Positions 8,701 to 16,796 of a stretch of 64,000 nt of DNA are shown in pieces. The stretch lies in assembly GCA_029259695.1 (NCBI GenBank), contig JAJDEQ010000164.1:1-64000 (forward strand). Reading direction: 5' to 3'. The position numbers and the translations under genes were made by a program. This DNA is from Planctomycetota bacterium (GTDB lineage: Bacteria > Planctomycetota > B15-G4). Numbering within the stretch: the first letter of the stretch is position 1; the number at the start of each line of letters is the position of its first letter. The notes under the pieces were generated by a model. It had not been told where the DNA came from. It saw only the letters and a program-made list of their open reading frames with translations, and made no database searches.

Positions 8701-10491
8701 TCAGCCCACCTTCCAGGTTTCCATCATGTGCTCGCCCAGGGAGGCGAGTTCGTCGATGGCGTCTTCGATGTCGCGGAAGTTGCTCTCGTTCTCCGCAGCG
8801 CGCCGCTCCAGGGCCGTCACCGAGCCGGACACCGAGTCCAGCGCCTTCGACTGGGTTGCCGTGGAGACGTCGATACCGTGGGCGAACTGGGTCGTCTCGT
8901 CGACCCAGCGCAGGATGCGCGCGAAGGCCTCTTCGAGTTCCTCGAACGACTCGAGGCAGCGCTGGACCTCCTTGCGGCCGGACTTGGTCGCAGCCATCGT
9001 GCGCGTGGAGGAGCGCTGGATCTCCTTGATGCGCTGCTCGATGTCCTGGGTCGAGTCGAGCGCCTGCTCGGCCAGTTCGCGGATCTCGCCGGCCACGTAG
9101 GACAATTGCTTGCCGGCGGCGCCCGGGTCGTCAGCCGAGATCGTGGCGTTGACCGAGAGCTTCTTGGTGCCCTCGCTGATCTGGTTGATGAACTCGAGGA
9201 TCCCGTCGATCTCCTGGCAGCGATGTCCCAGTTGATCCATGAGATCGCTGATCTCGCCCACCTGATCGCGCACGTCGAGAACGGCTCGCTGCGCCGTCTC
9301 GGCCGAGCGATTGCCCGACTGCGACACACGCGCGGACTGCTCGGCGCTCTGTGACATCTGTTGCGTCGTGTCTCGAATCGAGGTCGAGGCATCGGCCAGC
9401 GCGTCCACCGACGACGTGAGGTTGGTGACCGCCGTGAGCTGTTCGTCGAGGGCCCGCCCGTTGCGGCCGACGAGTTCGCGCAGACGGGCGACGGAGCCGA
9501 AGATGCGATCCGTCGAGTCGCGGATGTCGCTCCAGATCCACTGGGGAGCCACCGCGCCGAGCCCGACCGCCAGGATCACGCCGGCCAGGACGATCCAGCC
9601 GAGGATATTGTAGATCTCGCCGGCGCCGATCTCGGTCGTCCCGCCGGCCGCCACGCGGTCCGCGTAGCCGTCGCCGACGGAAGCCTGGACGAAGGCCAAG
9701 CCCACCGGCTTGCCCGCGAAGCCCAGCAGAGGCGCCGCGCTGAAACCGGTGTCCGCATCGATCCAGGTGCCCTCGGTGCCACCGTCGGCGTCCGGGTGCT
9801 CGACACGCTTCCAGAACGTGGCGCAGATGTCCGGGTCGATCACGATCGAGTCGTGCCCGGCGTCCACCACCGCGACCGGGATGTCGCGCGCGGTGACCCC
9901 GTGCAGCACGGGATCACCGAGGGGCATGGCCTCGACCAGCCCACCCTCGTGATTGTCGAGTCCGAACAGGGCCACCGCGACGCTGCCGCCGGAGAGCGGC
10001 TCCAGGACCAACTGGAACAACTCGTCGGCCGGCGTCCCGTCCAGAGCGGGCAACACCGCGTGACCGGCGAACGGGCGCCCCTTGTGCGCCCATGCCTCCA
10101 GGCGCTCGGCCTGGGACGAGGCAAGCGGCGGGTCGAAGCCGTCCGAAGCCCGCCAGAGCCCCAGATAGGATGGTCTGCGAGCCTCCGGCAGGTCCTTGAA
10201 GGCCCTTGCGAGAGCGTCGCCAGTCGCGACGCGGGTCCTGCTCAGGCGCAGGGCCGTGTCGGTCAGGGCGCTCTGGAGCCCGTTGGAGAAGGCCGCGAGC
10301 GTCTCCTCCAGGCGCAGACCGAGAGCCGCCTTGGCCCCCTCGCCCTGCGCGACGCGGACTTCATCGTGCCGCGTCTCCATGGCCCGCGTGAACACGTAGC
10401 CCACTGCGAACTGAGGCAGCACGAGCAGCAGGATCAGGATCATGCTGAGCCGCCCGCGCATGCTCGTATGGCGCTTCAACCAACGGATCAC
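8701..10491 (-). CDS. Methyl-accepting chemotaxis-type receptor with degenerate signalling tip
   Basis: 596 residues: a first membrane helix at about 12-35, a periplasmic sensor region of about 250 residues, a second membrane helix at about 290-312, and a long cytoplasmic coiled coil. The coiled coil is the receptor hairpin, but its tip (about 436-475) is strongly changed: the normal NLLALNAAIEAARAGE segment reads KKLSVNATISADDPGAAGKQ, after which YVAGEIRELAEQA resembles the usual FAVVADEVRKLAERS. No HAMP domain is clear. The gene starts inside the last codons of the cheW-like gene (10488-10491). With no CheR or CheB nearby, it probably does not adapt by methylation. Likely role: membrane sensor driving the hybrid kinase. 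Confidence 0.88.
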   Translation of the reverse strand: MIRWLKRHTSMRGRLSMILILLLVLPQFAVGYVFTRAMETRHDEVRVAQGEGAKAALGLRLEETLAAFSNGLQSALTDTALRLSRTRVATGDALARAFKDLPEARRPSYLGLWRASDGFDPPLASSQAERLEAWAHKGRPFAGHAVLPALDGTPADELFQLVLEPLSGGSVAVALFGLDNHEGGLVEAMPLGDPVLHGVTARDIPVAVVDAGHDSIVIDPDICATFWKRVEHPDADGGTEGTWIDADTGFSAAPLLGFAGKPVGLAFVQASVGDGYADRVAAGGTTEIGAGEIYNILGWIVLAGVILAVGLGAVAPQWIWSDIRDSTDRIFGSVARLRELVGRNGRALDEQLTAVTNLTSSVDALADASTSIRDTTQQMSQSAEQSARVSQSGNRSAETAQRAVLDVRDQVGEISDLMDQLGHRCQEIDGILEFINQISEGTKKLSVNATISADDPGAAGKQLSYVAGEIRELAEQALDSTQDIEQRIKEIQRSSTRTMAATKSGRKEVQRCLESFEELEEAFARILRWVDETTQFAHGIDVSTATQSKALDSVSGSVTALERRAAENESNFRDIEDAIDELASLGEHMMETWKVG

Positions 10492-11015
10492 GTGACGGCC
10501 TCCGAGGACGTCGCGGTCCGGCTGCCCTGGGCGGCAGCTCCCGCCTGGAAGGCCGCGTGGGCTGCCAGGCTCCGGCGATCGAAGAAGAAGTCGGCTGCGC
10601 CGAGGTCCTCGTCGCCGAGCAATCCGACGATCTCATCCACGGCCAGGGCGGTCTCGACCTCGAGCCCTTCGAGCCGGACGAGGGCGCCGGGCGACGTGGG
10701 CACGCTCCCGAACAGCCGGCCAGCGTCGATCAGCGTGACCAGCCGGCCGTTGAGCTGGACCAGTCCGAGGCACCAGGGGGCGGCCCCGGGCACCGGCGCC
10801 ACCGGCACCGGGTCGGCCTGCTCCCCGACCACGTCGAAGGCCAGCGCCACCCGGACCGATCCGGCCCGGACGTGCAGGGTCGTCGGGGCAGGATCCGTGG
10901 CGGACGGGGGCTCTGTGGCCGCTGAGCGCTGCTCCCCGCGAGGCGGGAAAGAGCCGTTACGGCCGGCAAGCGGCCCCTCTGAGGGGGCTTCTGGCGATCG
11001 GGGAGTGGCATCCAT
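10488..11015 (-). CDS. CheW-like coupling protein
   Basis: A 175-residue protein (from ATG 11015; ATG 11027 also possible). The first 45 residues are low-complexity; then comes a CheW-type domain with the characteristic core LGLVQLNGRLVTLIDAGRLFG and VDEIVGLL, plus a short C-terminal tail rich in Ala/Ser. Such proteins tether the receptor hairpin to the CheA kinase. First gene of the minus-strand chemosensory operon, overlapping the receptor start by four bases. It diverges from the lipoprotein gene at 11291, and the gap of about 270 bases between them contains a comparatively AT-rich patch (about 11140-11230) where promoters for both directions could lie, although I cannot fix the boxes. Confidence 0.82.
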   Translation of the reverse strand: MDATPRSPEAPSEGPLAGRNGSFPPRGEQRSAATEPPSATDPAPTTLHVRAGSVRVALAFDVVGEQADPVPVAPVPGAAPWCLGLVQLNGRLVTLIDAGRLFGSVPTSPGALVRLEGLEVETALAVDEIVGLLGDEDLGAADFFFDRRSLAAHAAFQAGAAAQGSRTATSSEAVT

Positions 11016-11290
11016 CGCCCTCTCCATCGACCACGTCCAAGCGACCGCTTGAGGGGTCGCCCGCACCCACACGGGCAGCCCCTGGACCGCCCCCCAATCG
11101 CAGTTAGGGCGAATCGCCGCGCTTCGGCAATCGCCGCAAGACCTTTACCGGAAAACGCTAAAAGTTTCCGAAGGGCTCCCAAGAATTTCCATAAACCTTT
11201 GCCACCCCTGAATCGGACGCCTTATGGTCCCAGCAATCTTGCCACAGGCATCGGGCCTGCGGCGGCTCAGCAACACGTAGGAGTGAAGAG

Positions 11291-11734
11291 ATGAGGCTCT
11301 TGCTTTGCGTTGCCCTGCTCTGCGCCGTGGGTTGTGCCTCGGTGCCCTCGGCGACCACGAACACGATGACCCTCGAAGAGCAGCGAATGGGAATCCAGTA
11401 CTGGATCCCTGAGACGTTCGAGGACCTGTGGGACACGGTCGATGCCAACATTGGCATGGACTACGGCTTCGGTGGGCACATCAAGCTCACCGACCTTGCG
11501 CGGCTCGGCATCTTCGACTACGCCGACATCAGCGTGCTTGGTTTCGACAGTGGCATCTTCGATGGCACGTTCGAGGCGCCCGATCTCGCAGCTTGGAAGA
11601 ACAACGGCGCCTGGGACCTCTCAGGCACGATTGGGGTCGGACTGGGCGCAATGGCCCGGCTGAACACGTGGGAGGTCTTCGACCTCGCCTCGACGCTGCT
11701 GACGCTGAACTACTTCAGCTTCGACCGCGACTGA
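11291..11734 (+). CDS. Small lipoprotein of unknown function
   Basis: 147 residues with a clear signal peptide and lipobox (LLCAVGC, Cys about residue 15). A strong ribosome-binding site (AGGAG, 11279-11283) precedes the ATG by seven bases. The mature protein has Gly/Asp-rich beta-like segments (GMDYGFGG, SGTIGVGLGAMARL) and ends in TLLTLNYFSFDRD. The organisation (lipoprotein, Gly-rich middle, acidic end after a hydrophobic strand) resembles the lipoprotein at 62807-63304, and the two may be distant relatives. It stands alone with its own terminator immediately downstream. Base composition is lower in GC than its neighbours. Confidence 0.85.
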   Translation: MRLLLCVALLCAVGCASVPSATTNTMTLEEQRMGIQYWIPETFEDLWDTVDANIGMDYGFGGHIKLTDLARLGIFDYADISVLGFDSGIFDGTFEAPDLAAWKNNGAWDLSGTIGVGLGAMARLNTWEVFDLASTLLTLNYFSFDRD

Positions 11735-11761
11735 CCCCAGCGGGTTAGTCAAGCAGCACCG

Positions 11762-11803
11762 AAGCGCCCGTACGCGGTTCGCCGCGTGCGGGCGCTTTCG
11801 TTT
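11762..11803 (+). terminator. Rho-independent terminator with TTCG loop
   Basis: A 16-base-pair stem (11762-11777 with 11782-11797, one G-U pair) closes a TTCG tetraloop and runs into TTTCGTTT. It lies 27 bases after the stop of the lipoprotein gene at 11291. It is the clearest intrinsic terminator I found in the window. Confidence 0.88.
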
Positions 11804-11866
11804 GGCGCAACAGCCCGGGCGCGACGAGCCCCTCAGCCGCAACCGGGACGAGGGCCCCGGGGAGCA

Positions 11867-12361
11867 TCAGGACGCGGCCTGCTCCATGACGGTGCCCATC
11901 AGGTGCGCAAACCTGCGTTCCAGGCTGCGCTGGGCGCGGCGTGAGGGTGTGGCGACGAACACCGTGTCATCCCCCGCGATCGTGCCGATCACCTCGGGCA
12001 TGCTCATCGAGTCCAGCGTGAGCGCAACGGTCTGAGCGAGGCCCGGCCGGGTCGAGACCACCAGGAGGTGCGGACCCGCGGCCTTGGCACCCCGCACGAA
12101 GGGCTGCAACTCGGCCAGGGTCGGATAGCTCTGACCGACATCGTCGACCTCCTCGCCATCGCCCACGAGACGGTAGGCCCCATCGACCTTGCGGGCCCCG
12201 AGGTACATCAGGTCCCGGCTGAGGCTCGACTGGGTGATCCCGTAACCCCGCTCCTGCAAGGCGGACGCCAGTTCCTCCTGGGTGCGGATGCGGCGACGCT
12301 TCAGGAGCGTCCGCAAGGCGCGTCGCCGAGCCTCCTGGCTTCCTCGTGAACTGCGTGGCAT
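11867..12361 (-). CDS. argR: Arginine repressor ArgR
   Basis: 164 residues, the normal length for ArgR/AhrC. The N-terminal winged helix-turn-helix has the typical RRIRTQEELASALQERG and SSLSRDLMYLGARKV segments. The C-terminal hexamerisation and arginine-binding domain shows the signature GTIAGDDTVFVA. The protein should bind ARG-box operators when arginine is plentiful and repress arginine synthesis or activate its breakdown. The start codon overlaps the stop of the rid-family gene by one base (TGATG at 12359-12363), so the two are coupled. No arginine biosynthesis gene is in the window. Twin palindromes at the start of the operon may be its own operator. Confidence 0.93.
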   Translation of the reverse strand: MPRSSRGSQEARRRALRTLLKRRRIRTQEELASALQERGYGITQSSLSRDLMYLGARKVDGAYRLVGDGEEVDDVGQSYPTLAELQPFVRGAKAAGPHLLVVSTRPGLAQTVALTLDSMSMPEVIGTIAGDDTVFVATPSRRAQRSLERRFAHLMGTVMEQAAS

Positions 12362-12798
12362 CAGCGCCCCCCCGGCTCCTGCGGCGGCATGGCGGCCGTC
12401 GCCTCGATCTCGATCAGCGCCCCGTCCTCGACCAGGTCGGCCACCTCCACCAGGCTCATGGCCGGGTAGTGGTCACCCATGATCTCGCGGTAGACCGATC
12501 CGACCTCCCGCAACCGATCGATGTAGTCACTCTTGTCGTGGCAGAACATCGTGAAGCGGACGATGTGACCGGGTGCTCCTCCCGCGGCCCGGACCAACTC
12601 GACGCAATTCCTGAGCGCCTGGCCGAACTGGGTCATGAAGCCCGGGCCCACGAGCCGGCGATTGGCGTCCCACCCGATCTGGCCGGCGAGGAACAACAGA
12701 TCGTGCCCCGCCGGAACACGCACGGCGTTGGCGTATCCGCTCGGCCGAGGCCACCCGTCAGGCAGGATCGTCTCGAATTGGGACGAAGTCATGCGCAT
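12361..12798 (-). CDS. Rid/YjgF/YER057c/UK114-family protein lacking the catalytic Arg
   Basis: 145 residues, single Rid domain forming trimers in this family. Visible core: LFLAGQIGWD, FGQALRNCVELV, VRFTMFCHDKSDY and the C-terminal SLVEVADL...IEIEATA. In RidA enamine/imine deaminases an arginine lies in the P-A-R-S-x-V-E-V motif (Arg105 of E. coli RidA); here the sequence is PAMSLVEV, with Met114 at that place. The protein is therefore probably not a classical 2-aminoacrylate deaminase but one of the other Rid groups. It is translationally coupled to argR, an unusual partner that suggests a link with arginine or related nitrogen metabolism. ATG 12798 is used; ATG 12792 is an alternative. Confidence 0.88.
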   Translation of the reverse strand: MRMTSSQFETILPDGWPRPSGYANAVRVPAGHDLLFLAGQIGWDANRRLVGPGFMTQFGQALRNCVELVRAAGGAPGHIVRFTMFCHDKSDYIDRLREVGSVYREIMGDHYPAMSLVEVADLVEDGALIEIEATAAMPPQEPGGR

Positions 12799-12818
12799 GA
12801 ACCTATCAAGATGCGCAT
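12791..12818 (-). promoter_or_regulatory. Twin ATGCGCAT palindromes, possible operator of the rid-argR operon
   Basis: Two identical 8-base palindromes ATGCGCAT lie at 12791-12798 and 12811-12818, exactly 20 bases apart (about two helical turns). The first contains the ATG of the rid-family gene. ArgR normally binds pairs of palindromic boxes about 20-21 bases centre to centre, so autoregulation is plausible, but the sequence does not match the classic AT-rich ARG box. Confidence 0.4.
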
Positions 12819-12972
12819 ATTACGGCAACCGCCCAGCCCGAGCAGTCCGGCGCCGGCCAGGCTTCGGCGTCCTCGACCACCGGCCGGCGGGCCACGACGC
12901 CCACGGATCCCGCCCATCGACGGCGTCCCTGCGGTCGCGAACCAGTAGGCCTTTGGCGGGCCCTTTGCCCGG

Positions 12973-14793
12973 TCAGTCGCTCAGGCCAGCCCCAAAGGCA
13001 GCCCAGGTCCCGCTATCGGGGTCCTGATCGGCGGCCACAACCCAGGTGCGGAGCCCCGCAGCCAGCAGGTTGTCACGCGCCGCAGCCACGGCATCGTCCC
13101 GGCTCGCCAGCTCCTTGACCATGGTGAAGCCGAGATCGTAGAGCGTCTCGTAGCGACGACCGTCGACGATCACGTCGCCGCCTCGGCCGTGCTCGATCAA
13201 GAGCGCCATCTGCATGTCGTCGGTCACCGACCCGCTGGACTGGGCGGGAACCGTCAGGTTGCCCACGTTGGTTGCCGTGTCGACTGCGAAGGCCTTGACC
13301 CTCGAACCCGGGTCGAAGCTCCACTCGAACTGATCCGGTCCCGTGCCGAACAGGTCCACGTCGAGGACGCGGTTGTAGGCCACCTCGGTGATGGCCGCCT
13401 GGTGCGCCGGGATCTGGACGTTGACGTCGCCACCGACCGTGTCGGATCCGACACTCCAGCGGTAGGTGTGCACGATGCCCACCCCGACGTCCGGGTCGGT
13501 CGAGTAGGTGACCAGCGCTCGGGACTCGCCGAACCCGCGCCGGTTGTTGCCGCTCCCGTCCATGAAGCCGCCCAACTGGAACGACTTCAGCAAGAGCTCG
13601 TCGGTGAAGCCCGGATCACTGAGCTGATCACCGGCGCCGCCAAAGATCCCGGTCACAGGTGCGGGGCGTTCCTGCACGTTGTAGGCCACGCTCCAGCCGT
13701 CGGCTGGAACGCCGGGCGAGAGCACGTCCTGGCCGCCGATGCAGCGGAAGCCCACCTGATCCTCGATGAACGTGCCATCGAGCGAGACGCCGGCCATGAG
13801 ATCGACCGTGTTCCAGAGGTAGGCGCCCAGCTCCAGCTCGAGCTTGAGCTCGTACGGGCCCTCCGTCGTGCCGTCACCCGAGAAGTCGGTATCGGGCGCG
13901 CTGGCCACCGCCACGGCGTAGGGACCGCCGGCCTCGAGCGTGCTCGTGAGGCGTGAGAAGCTCCCCTCGCCGCCGTCGTCATCAACCGCGAGCAAGTCGC
14001 CGGACACGCCATCGAACAGGCCGAGCACCGTGTCGAGACCACTGCTTCCGGTGATGTTCGCCGGGGGCTGGGTGCGCGCGTGCAGCACGGTCAGCGGGTT
14101 CGCATCGAACGAGAAGTAGTCGAGGTCCCCGGCCGTGATCGTGAGCCCGGTGACGCACAGGGGCATACCGGTCACGAGTGTGGGCGGTGGCAGCATCAGG
14201 CCGGTCGCCGTGCCGAGGCTGTCGTTGGGCTCGAGCGGATCCTGCGCGGTGCCGGCGTGGATCGTGGGCTCCCCGCCAGTCGGCGCGGTGATGGGGAAGC
14301 CGCGCCGGGCGAGAATCGCCTGCTCGAACGTCTCCAAGCTGACGCCGCCGTGCTCGTACACGCCCTGCCCAGCCATGCCCGTCACGGGTGAGAGCACCTC
14401 GCTCTCGAGCGTCGCCTCGTTCTTGGAGATGACGTATTGGCCCAGCACTTCACTCGCGCCACTGCCGGCATCGCGCGTGAGCAGCACGACCACGTCCTCG
14501 CCGACGCGGAAGGCCGGCTTGCCCTTGAACTGGTATCGCGCGGCACCGGACGCCGCGAAGCCTGAGGTGGCGGAGCCGATCAGGCTGCGCTCGACGTCGA
14601 AGGCGACGATCGTGCGCGCCGGGTTCAGCGAGACCTGAAGCGAGACGACCCGCCCTACGAAGACTGTCTCAGCCAGGTCCACCTGCTCGCCCGTGGTCGT
14701 GGTCGAGAAGATGCTGAGCAACCCGATGGGCAGCGCCAGGAGGATGGTGAGCGCGAGCGCGCCCAGGGAGACGGGTTCATGGTGTCGGTTCAT
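12973..14793 (-). CDS. Secreted protein with pre-peptidase C-terminal-like (PPC) domain
   Basis: 606 residues from ATG 14793; upstream frame rejected because the membrane-spanning signal (LGALALTILLALPIGLLSIF, about residues 10-30) belongs near the start. After it comes a beta-rich domain of about 130 residues. A segment DPLEPNDSLGTATGL then introduces a PPC/DVUA0089-like beta-sandwich with GDLDYFSFDA, LDTVLGLFDG and DDDGGEGSFSRLT. The rest (about 330-606) is a large beta-rich region, with AYNVQERPAP and VVAADQDPDSGTWAAFG near the end. No protease active site is visible. Probably an extracellular or periplasmic structural protein. Gene is isolated; the 208-base gap at its 5' side is shared with the divergent ligase gene. 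Confidence 0.8.
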   Translation of the reverse strand: MNRHHEPVSLGALALTILLALPIGLLSIFSTTTTGEQVDLAETVFVGRVVSLQVSLNPARTIVAFDVERSLIGSATSGFAASGAARYQFKGKPAFRVGEDVVVLLTRDAGSGASEVLGQYVISKNEATLESEVLSPVTGMAGQGVYEHGGVSLETFEQAILARRGFPITAPTGGEPTIHAGTAQDPLEPNDSLGTATGLMLPPPTLVTGMPLCVTGLTITAGDLDYFSFDANPLTVLHARTQPPANITGSSGLDTVLGLFDGVSGDLLAVDDDGGEGSFSRLTSTLEAGGPYAVAVASAPDTDFSGDGTTEGPYELKLELELGAYLWNTVDLMAGVSLDGTFIEDQVGFRCIGGQDVLSPGVPADGWSVAYNVQERPAPVTGIFGGAGDQLSDPGFTDELLLKSFQLGGFMDGSGNNRRGFGESRALVTYSTDPDVGVGIVHTYRWSVGSDTVGGDVNVQIPAHQAAITEVAYNRVLDVDLFGTGPDQFEWSFDPGSRVKAFAVDTATNVGNLTVPAQSSGSVTDDMQMALLIEHGRGGDVIVDGRRYETLYDLGFTMVKELASRDDAVAAARDNLLAAGLRTWVVAADQDPDSGTWAAFGAGLSD

Positions 14794-15002
14794 AGGGCTG
14801 ACGGGCTCTGACTGCGCCTTCCGTGCCCCTCCGGTGAAACCTGCGTGGGGCACGTCGGGCGATCGGGAAAGGTCGCGAGATCCGGGTCTATCAGGCTAAC
14901 CGAGGCGTATCGAATGGTCTAGATGGGTAGCCGGGGCCACCCGCGGACGCCGGGCGGATCGGGAACTGACGGCGACCCGGATGATGTCTGACGCCGCCCG
15001 GC

Positions 15003-16796
15003 ATGCTTCGATACCCCGTCGTGAGTTCGCGCGCCGCATTACGTGAGAATCCCCCCGGGGTAAGCCTCCTGCTGGCTGCCGGGCTGCTGCTGGCGTTCGT
15101 CGCCACGGCGGCCCTGGTACCCGACGAGGCGGTCTTCCGGGCCAAGCTCTTCTGGTCACGCGGCCTGCTGCTGCTGTCCGGGGCGGCGGTGCTCCTGGGC
15201 CAGGCCCTGGGGGGACGCCTGCAGGCCCCGCACCCGGGCCTGCTGCTGGCGAGCTTGGGGCCGGCCCTGGTGGCCATCGGCTGGCTGGCCCTCGGCGATC
15301 CCACGAGCGCGGCCCTCGCCCGCGATGAGGTGGGCCGGCTCGTGCTGTTCCCCGCCGCGCTCTGGGCCGCCGGCTCGACCCTGGCCTGGGCACCGGCCCG
15401 GCGGGCCACCCTGATGCTGATCGGCGCCGTCTCGCTGGTGGTCGGCATCCACGCCCTGGCCCAGAACCTCGCCGGAGTGCTGGAGCTGCCCATCGACCGC
15501 GAGCCGCGCTCCTTCTCGACCTTCGGCAACCCGGTCATGCTGGGTGCCTACCTGGTGCTGGTCCTCCCGTTCCTGGTGCTGCACGCGACCTACTCCCGCG
15601 GGTCCACCCGCTGGCTGCACGCGATCGCCGCCGGCTTCTGCCTCCCCGCCCTGCTCACCACCGGCACGCGCAGCGCATGGCTCGGCTTCCTGGTGGCACT
15701 GCTCACCGGGGTGACGCTGCTGGCGCCGACCCGTCGTCACCGGGTCGGCCTGCTGCTGGCCATCGCCGTCTTCGGTGGCGCGCTGTTCGTGTTCAAGCAG
15801 CCGGACCTGGGGCGCGAGTCGGCTCACCCCCTGATCTGGCGCGACAGCCTGGCCATGGTGGCCGAGCACCCCACAGGCGTGGGCCCGGGTCAGTTCCTGG
15901 TGGAGTTCCTGCCCTACGCCTCGACCGAACTGCTCGACTTCTATCCGCGCGCCTCCCACACCATCAACGACGTGCACAGCGAACCCCTGCAGGTCCTGGT
16001 CGAACTGGGCTGGCTCGGGCTGGTCGCGTTCCTGATCCCCCTCGGGCTCCTGGTCCGGGCCGTGATCTCGCTGCTGCGCAGCTCCGCGCTGGACGACTCC
16101 GACCGGCTGCTGGTCACGTCCGGCGCAGCCGCCCTGGCCGGCGCCCTCGTGCAGTCCTTCATCTCCCCCGACCTGCGCTTCGGCATCTCGCCGATGATCG
16201 TCGGTCTGGTGGCAGGCATGCTGCTGTCCTTCTCGCCCGCGCGTGGATTCGCGGTACCGCGCGGCTCGCTCGTGCTGGTCGTGGCCGCGCTGCTGTGGGC
16301 CTCCGTCGCCATCTCCACCAGCTGGAGCGGCCTGCGTCTGGAGCGGCTGGTGACACCCGACGCACCCGACGCACAGCTGTCGGCAGCGCCGCCCATCGAC
16401 CCGGCCACGCTGGACGCCATCGAGAAGCGCGCGATCAACGAGCCGGACGACTGGACGGCACACTTCGACGCGGGCGTGATCCGCGGCCGCGCGCGAGAAT
16501 ACGGGCGCGCGGCGCTGGCCTTCCGACGGGTCCTGGAACTCTACCCGCGCAACCTGCCCGCCCTGCGCAACCTCGGTCTGTGCGAAGCCCTGTCCTCCCA
16601 GCACGACGAGGCCATGGACGACCTCGAGGCCTACCTCGCGCTCAACCCCCGCGACGAGACGGCGCGTTACTTCCGCGCCCGGTCCGCCTGGTACCTGGGC
16701 GAACTGGCGGTCGCGCTGGCCGAGACCGAGCGCCTGCTGACCCAGAACCCGACCCACCGGGACGGACTGCTGCTGCTGGAGAAGCTGCGCGAATGA
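15003..16796 (+). CDS. O-antigen ligase/polymerase (Wzy/WaaL-like) with C-terminal TPRs
   Basis: 597 residues. The first 440 or so form about ten to twelve membrane helices of the Wzy_C/O-antigen ligase type. The conserved periplasmic loop region is visible: an arginine in the loop after TTGTRSAWLG, then the larger loop MVAEHPTGVGPGQF...SHTINDVHSEPLQVLVELGWLGL with the diagnostic H-N-x-x-H-[SN] pattern. The C-terminal 130 residues contain TPR-like helices (EYGRAALAFRRVLELYPRN, HDEAMDDLEAYLALNPRD), a common add-on in these enzymes. Expected role: polymerising or ligating a lipid-linked glycan at the outer face of the inner membrane. The gene overlaps the HAD gene by four bases (ATGA). It may serve the polysaccharide locus 8 kb downstream. 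Confidence 0.88.
   Translation: MLRYPVVSSRAALRENPPGVSLLLAAGLLLAFVATAALVPDEAVFRAKLFWSRGLLLLSGAAVLLGQALGGRLQAPHPGLLLASLGPALVAIGWLALGDPTSAALARDEVGRLVLFPAALWAAGSTLAWAPARRATLMLIGAVSLVVGIHALAQNLAGVLELPIDREPRSFSTFGNPVMLGAYLVLVLPFLVLHATYSRGSTRWLHAIAAGFCLPALLTTGTRSAWLGFLVALLTGVTLLAPTRRHRVGLLLAIAVFGGALFVFKQPDLGRESAHPLIWRDSLAMVAEHPTGVGPGQFLVEFLPYASTELLDFYPRASHTINDVHSEPLQVLVELGWLGLVAFLIPLGLLVRAVISLLRSSALDDSDRLLVTSGAAALAGALVQSFISPDLRFGISPMIVGLVAGMLLSFSPARGFAVPRGSLVLVVAALLWASVAISTSWSGLRLERLVTPDAPDAQLSAAPPIDPATLDAIEKRAINEPDDWTAHFDAGVIRGRAREYGRAALAFRRVLELYPRNLPALRNLGLCEALSSQHDEAMDDLEAYLALNPRDETARYFRARSAWYLGELAVALAETERLLTQNPTHRDGLLLLEKLRE

Noticed and set aside
6476-9100. Very long plus-strand open frames antisense to the CheA and receptor genes
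   Set aside because: His/Arg/Gln-rich composition without domains; the opposite strand encodes clear families.
12819-12972. Possible terminator or small RNA between the rid gene and the PPC-domain gene
   Set aside because: Short repeats (GGGCCCTTTGCCC) suggest a weak hairpin, but there is no stable stem with a T-run.
15156-16757. 533-codon open frame on the minus strand opposite the O-antigen ligase gene
   Set aside because: Low-complexity Gln/Arg/Gly composition and no homology features; the plus strand has a full membrane protein.
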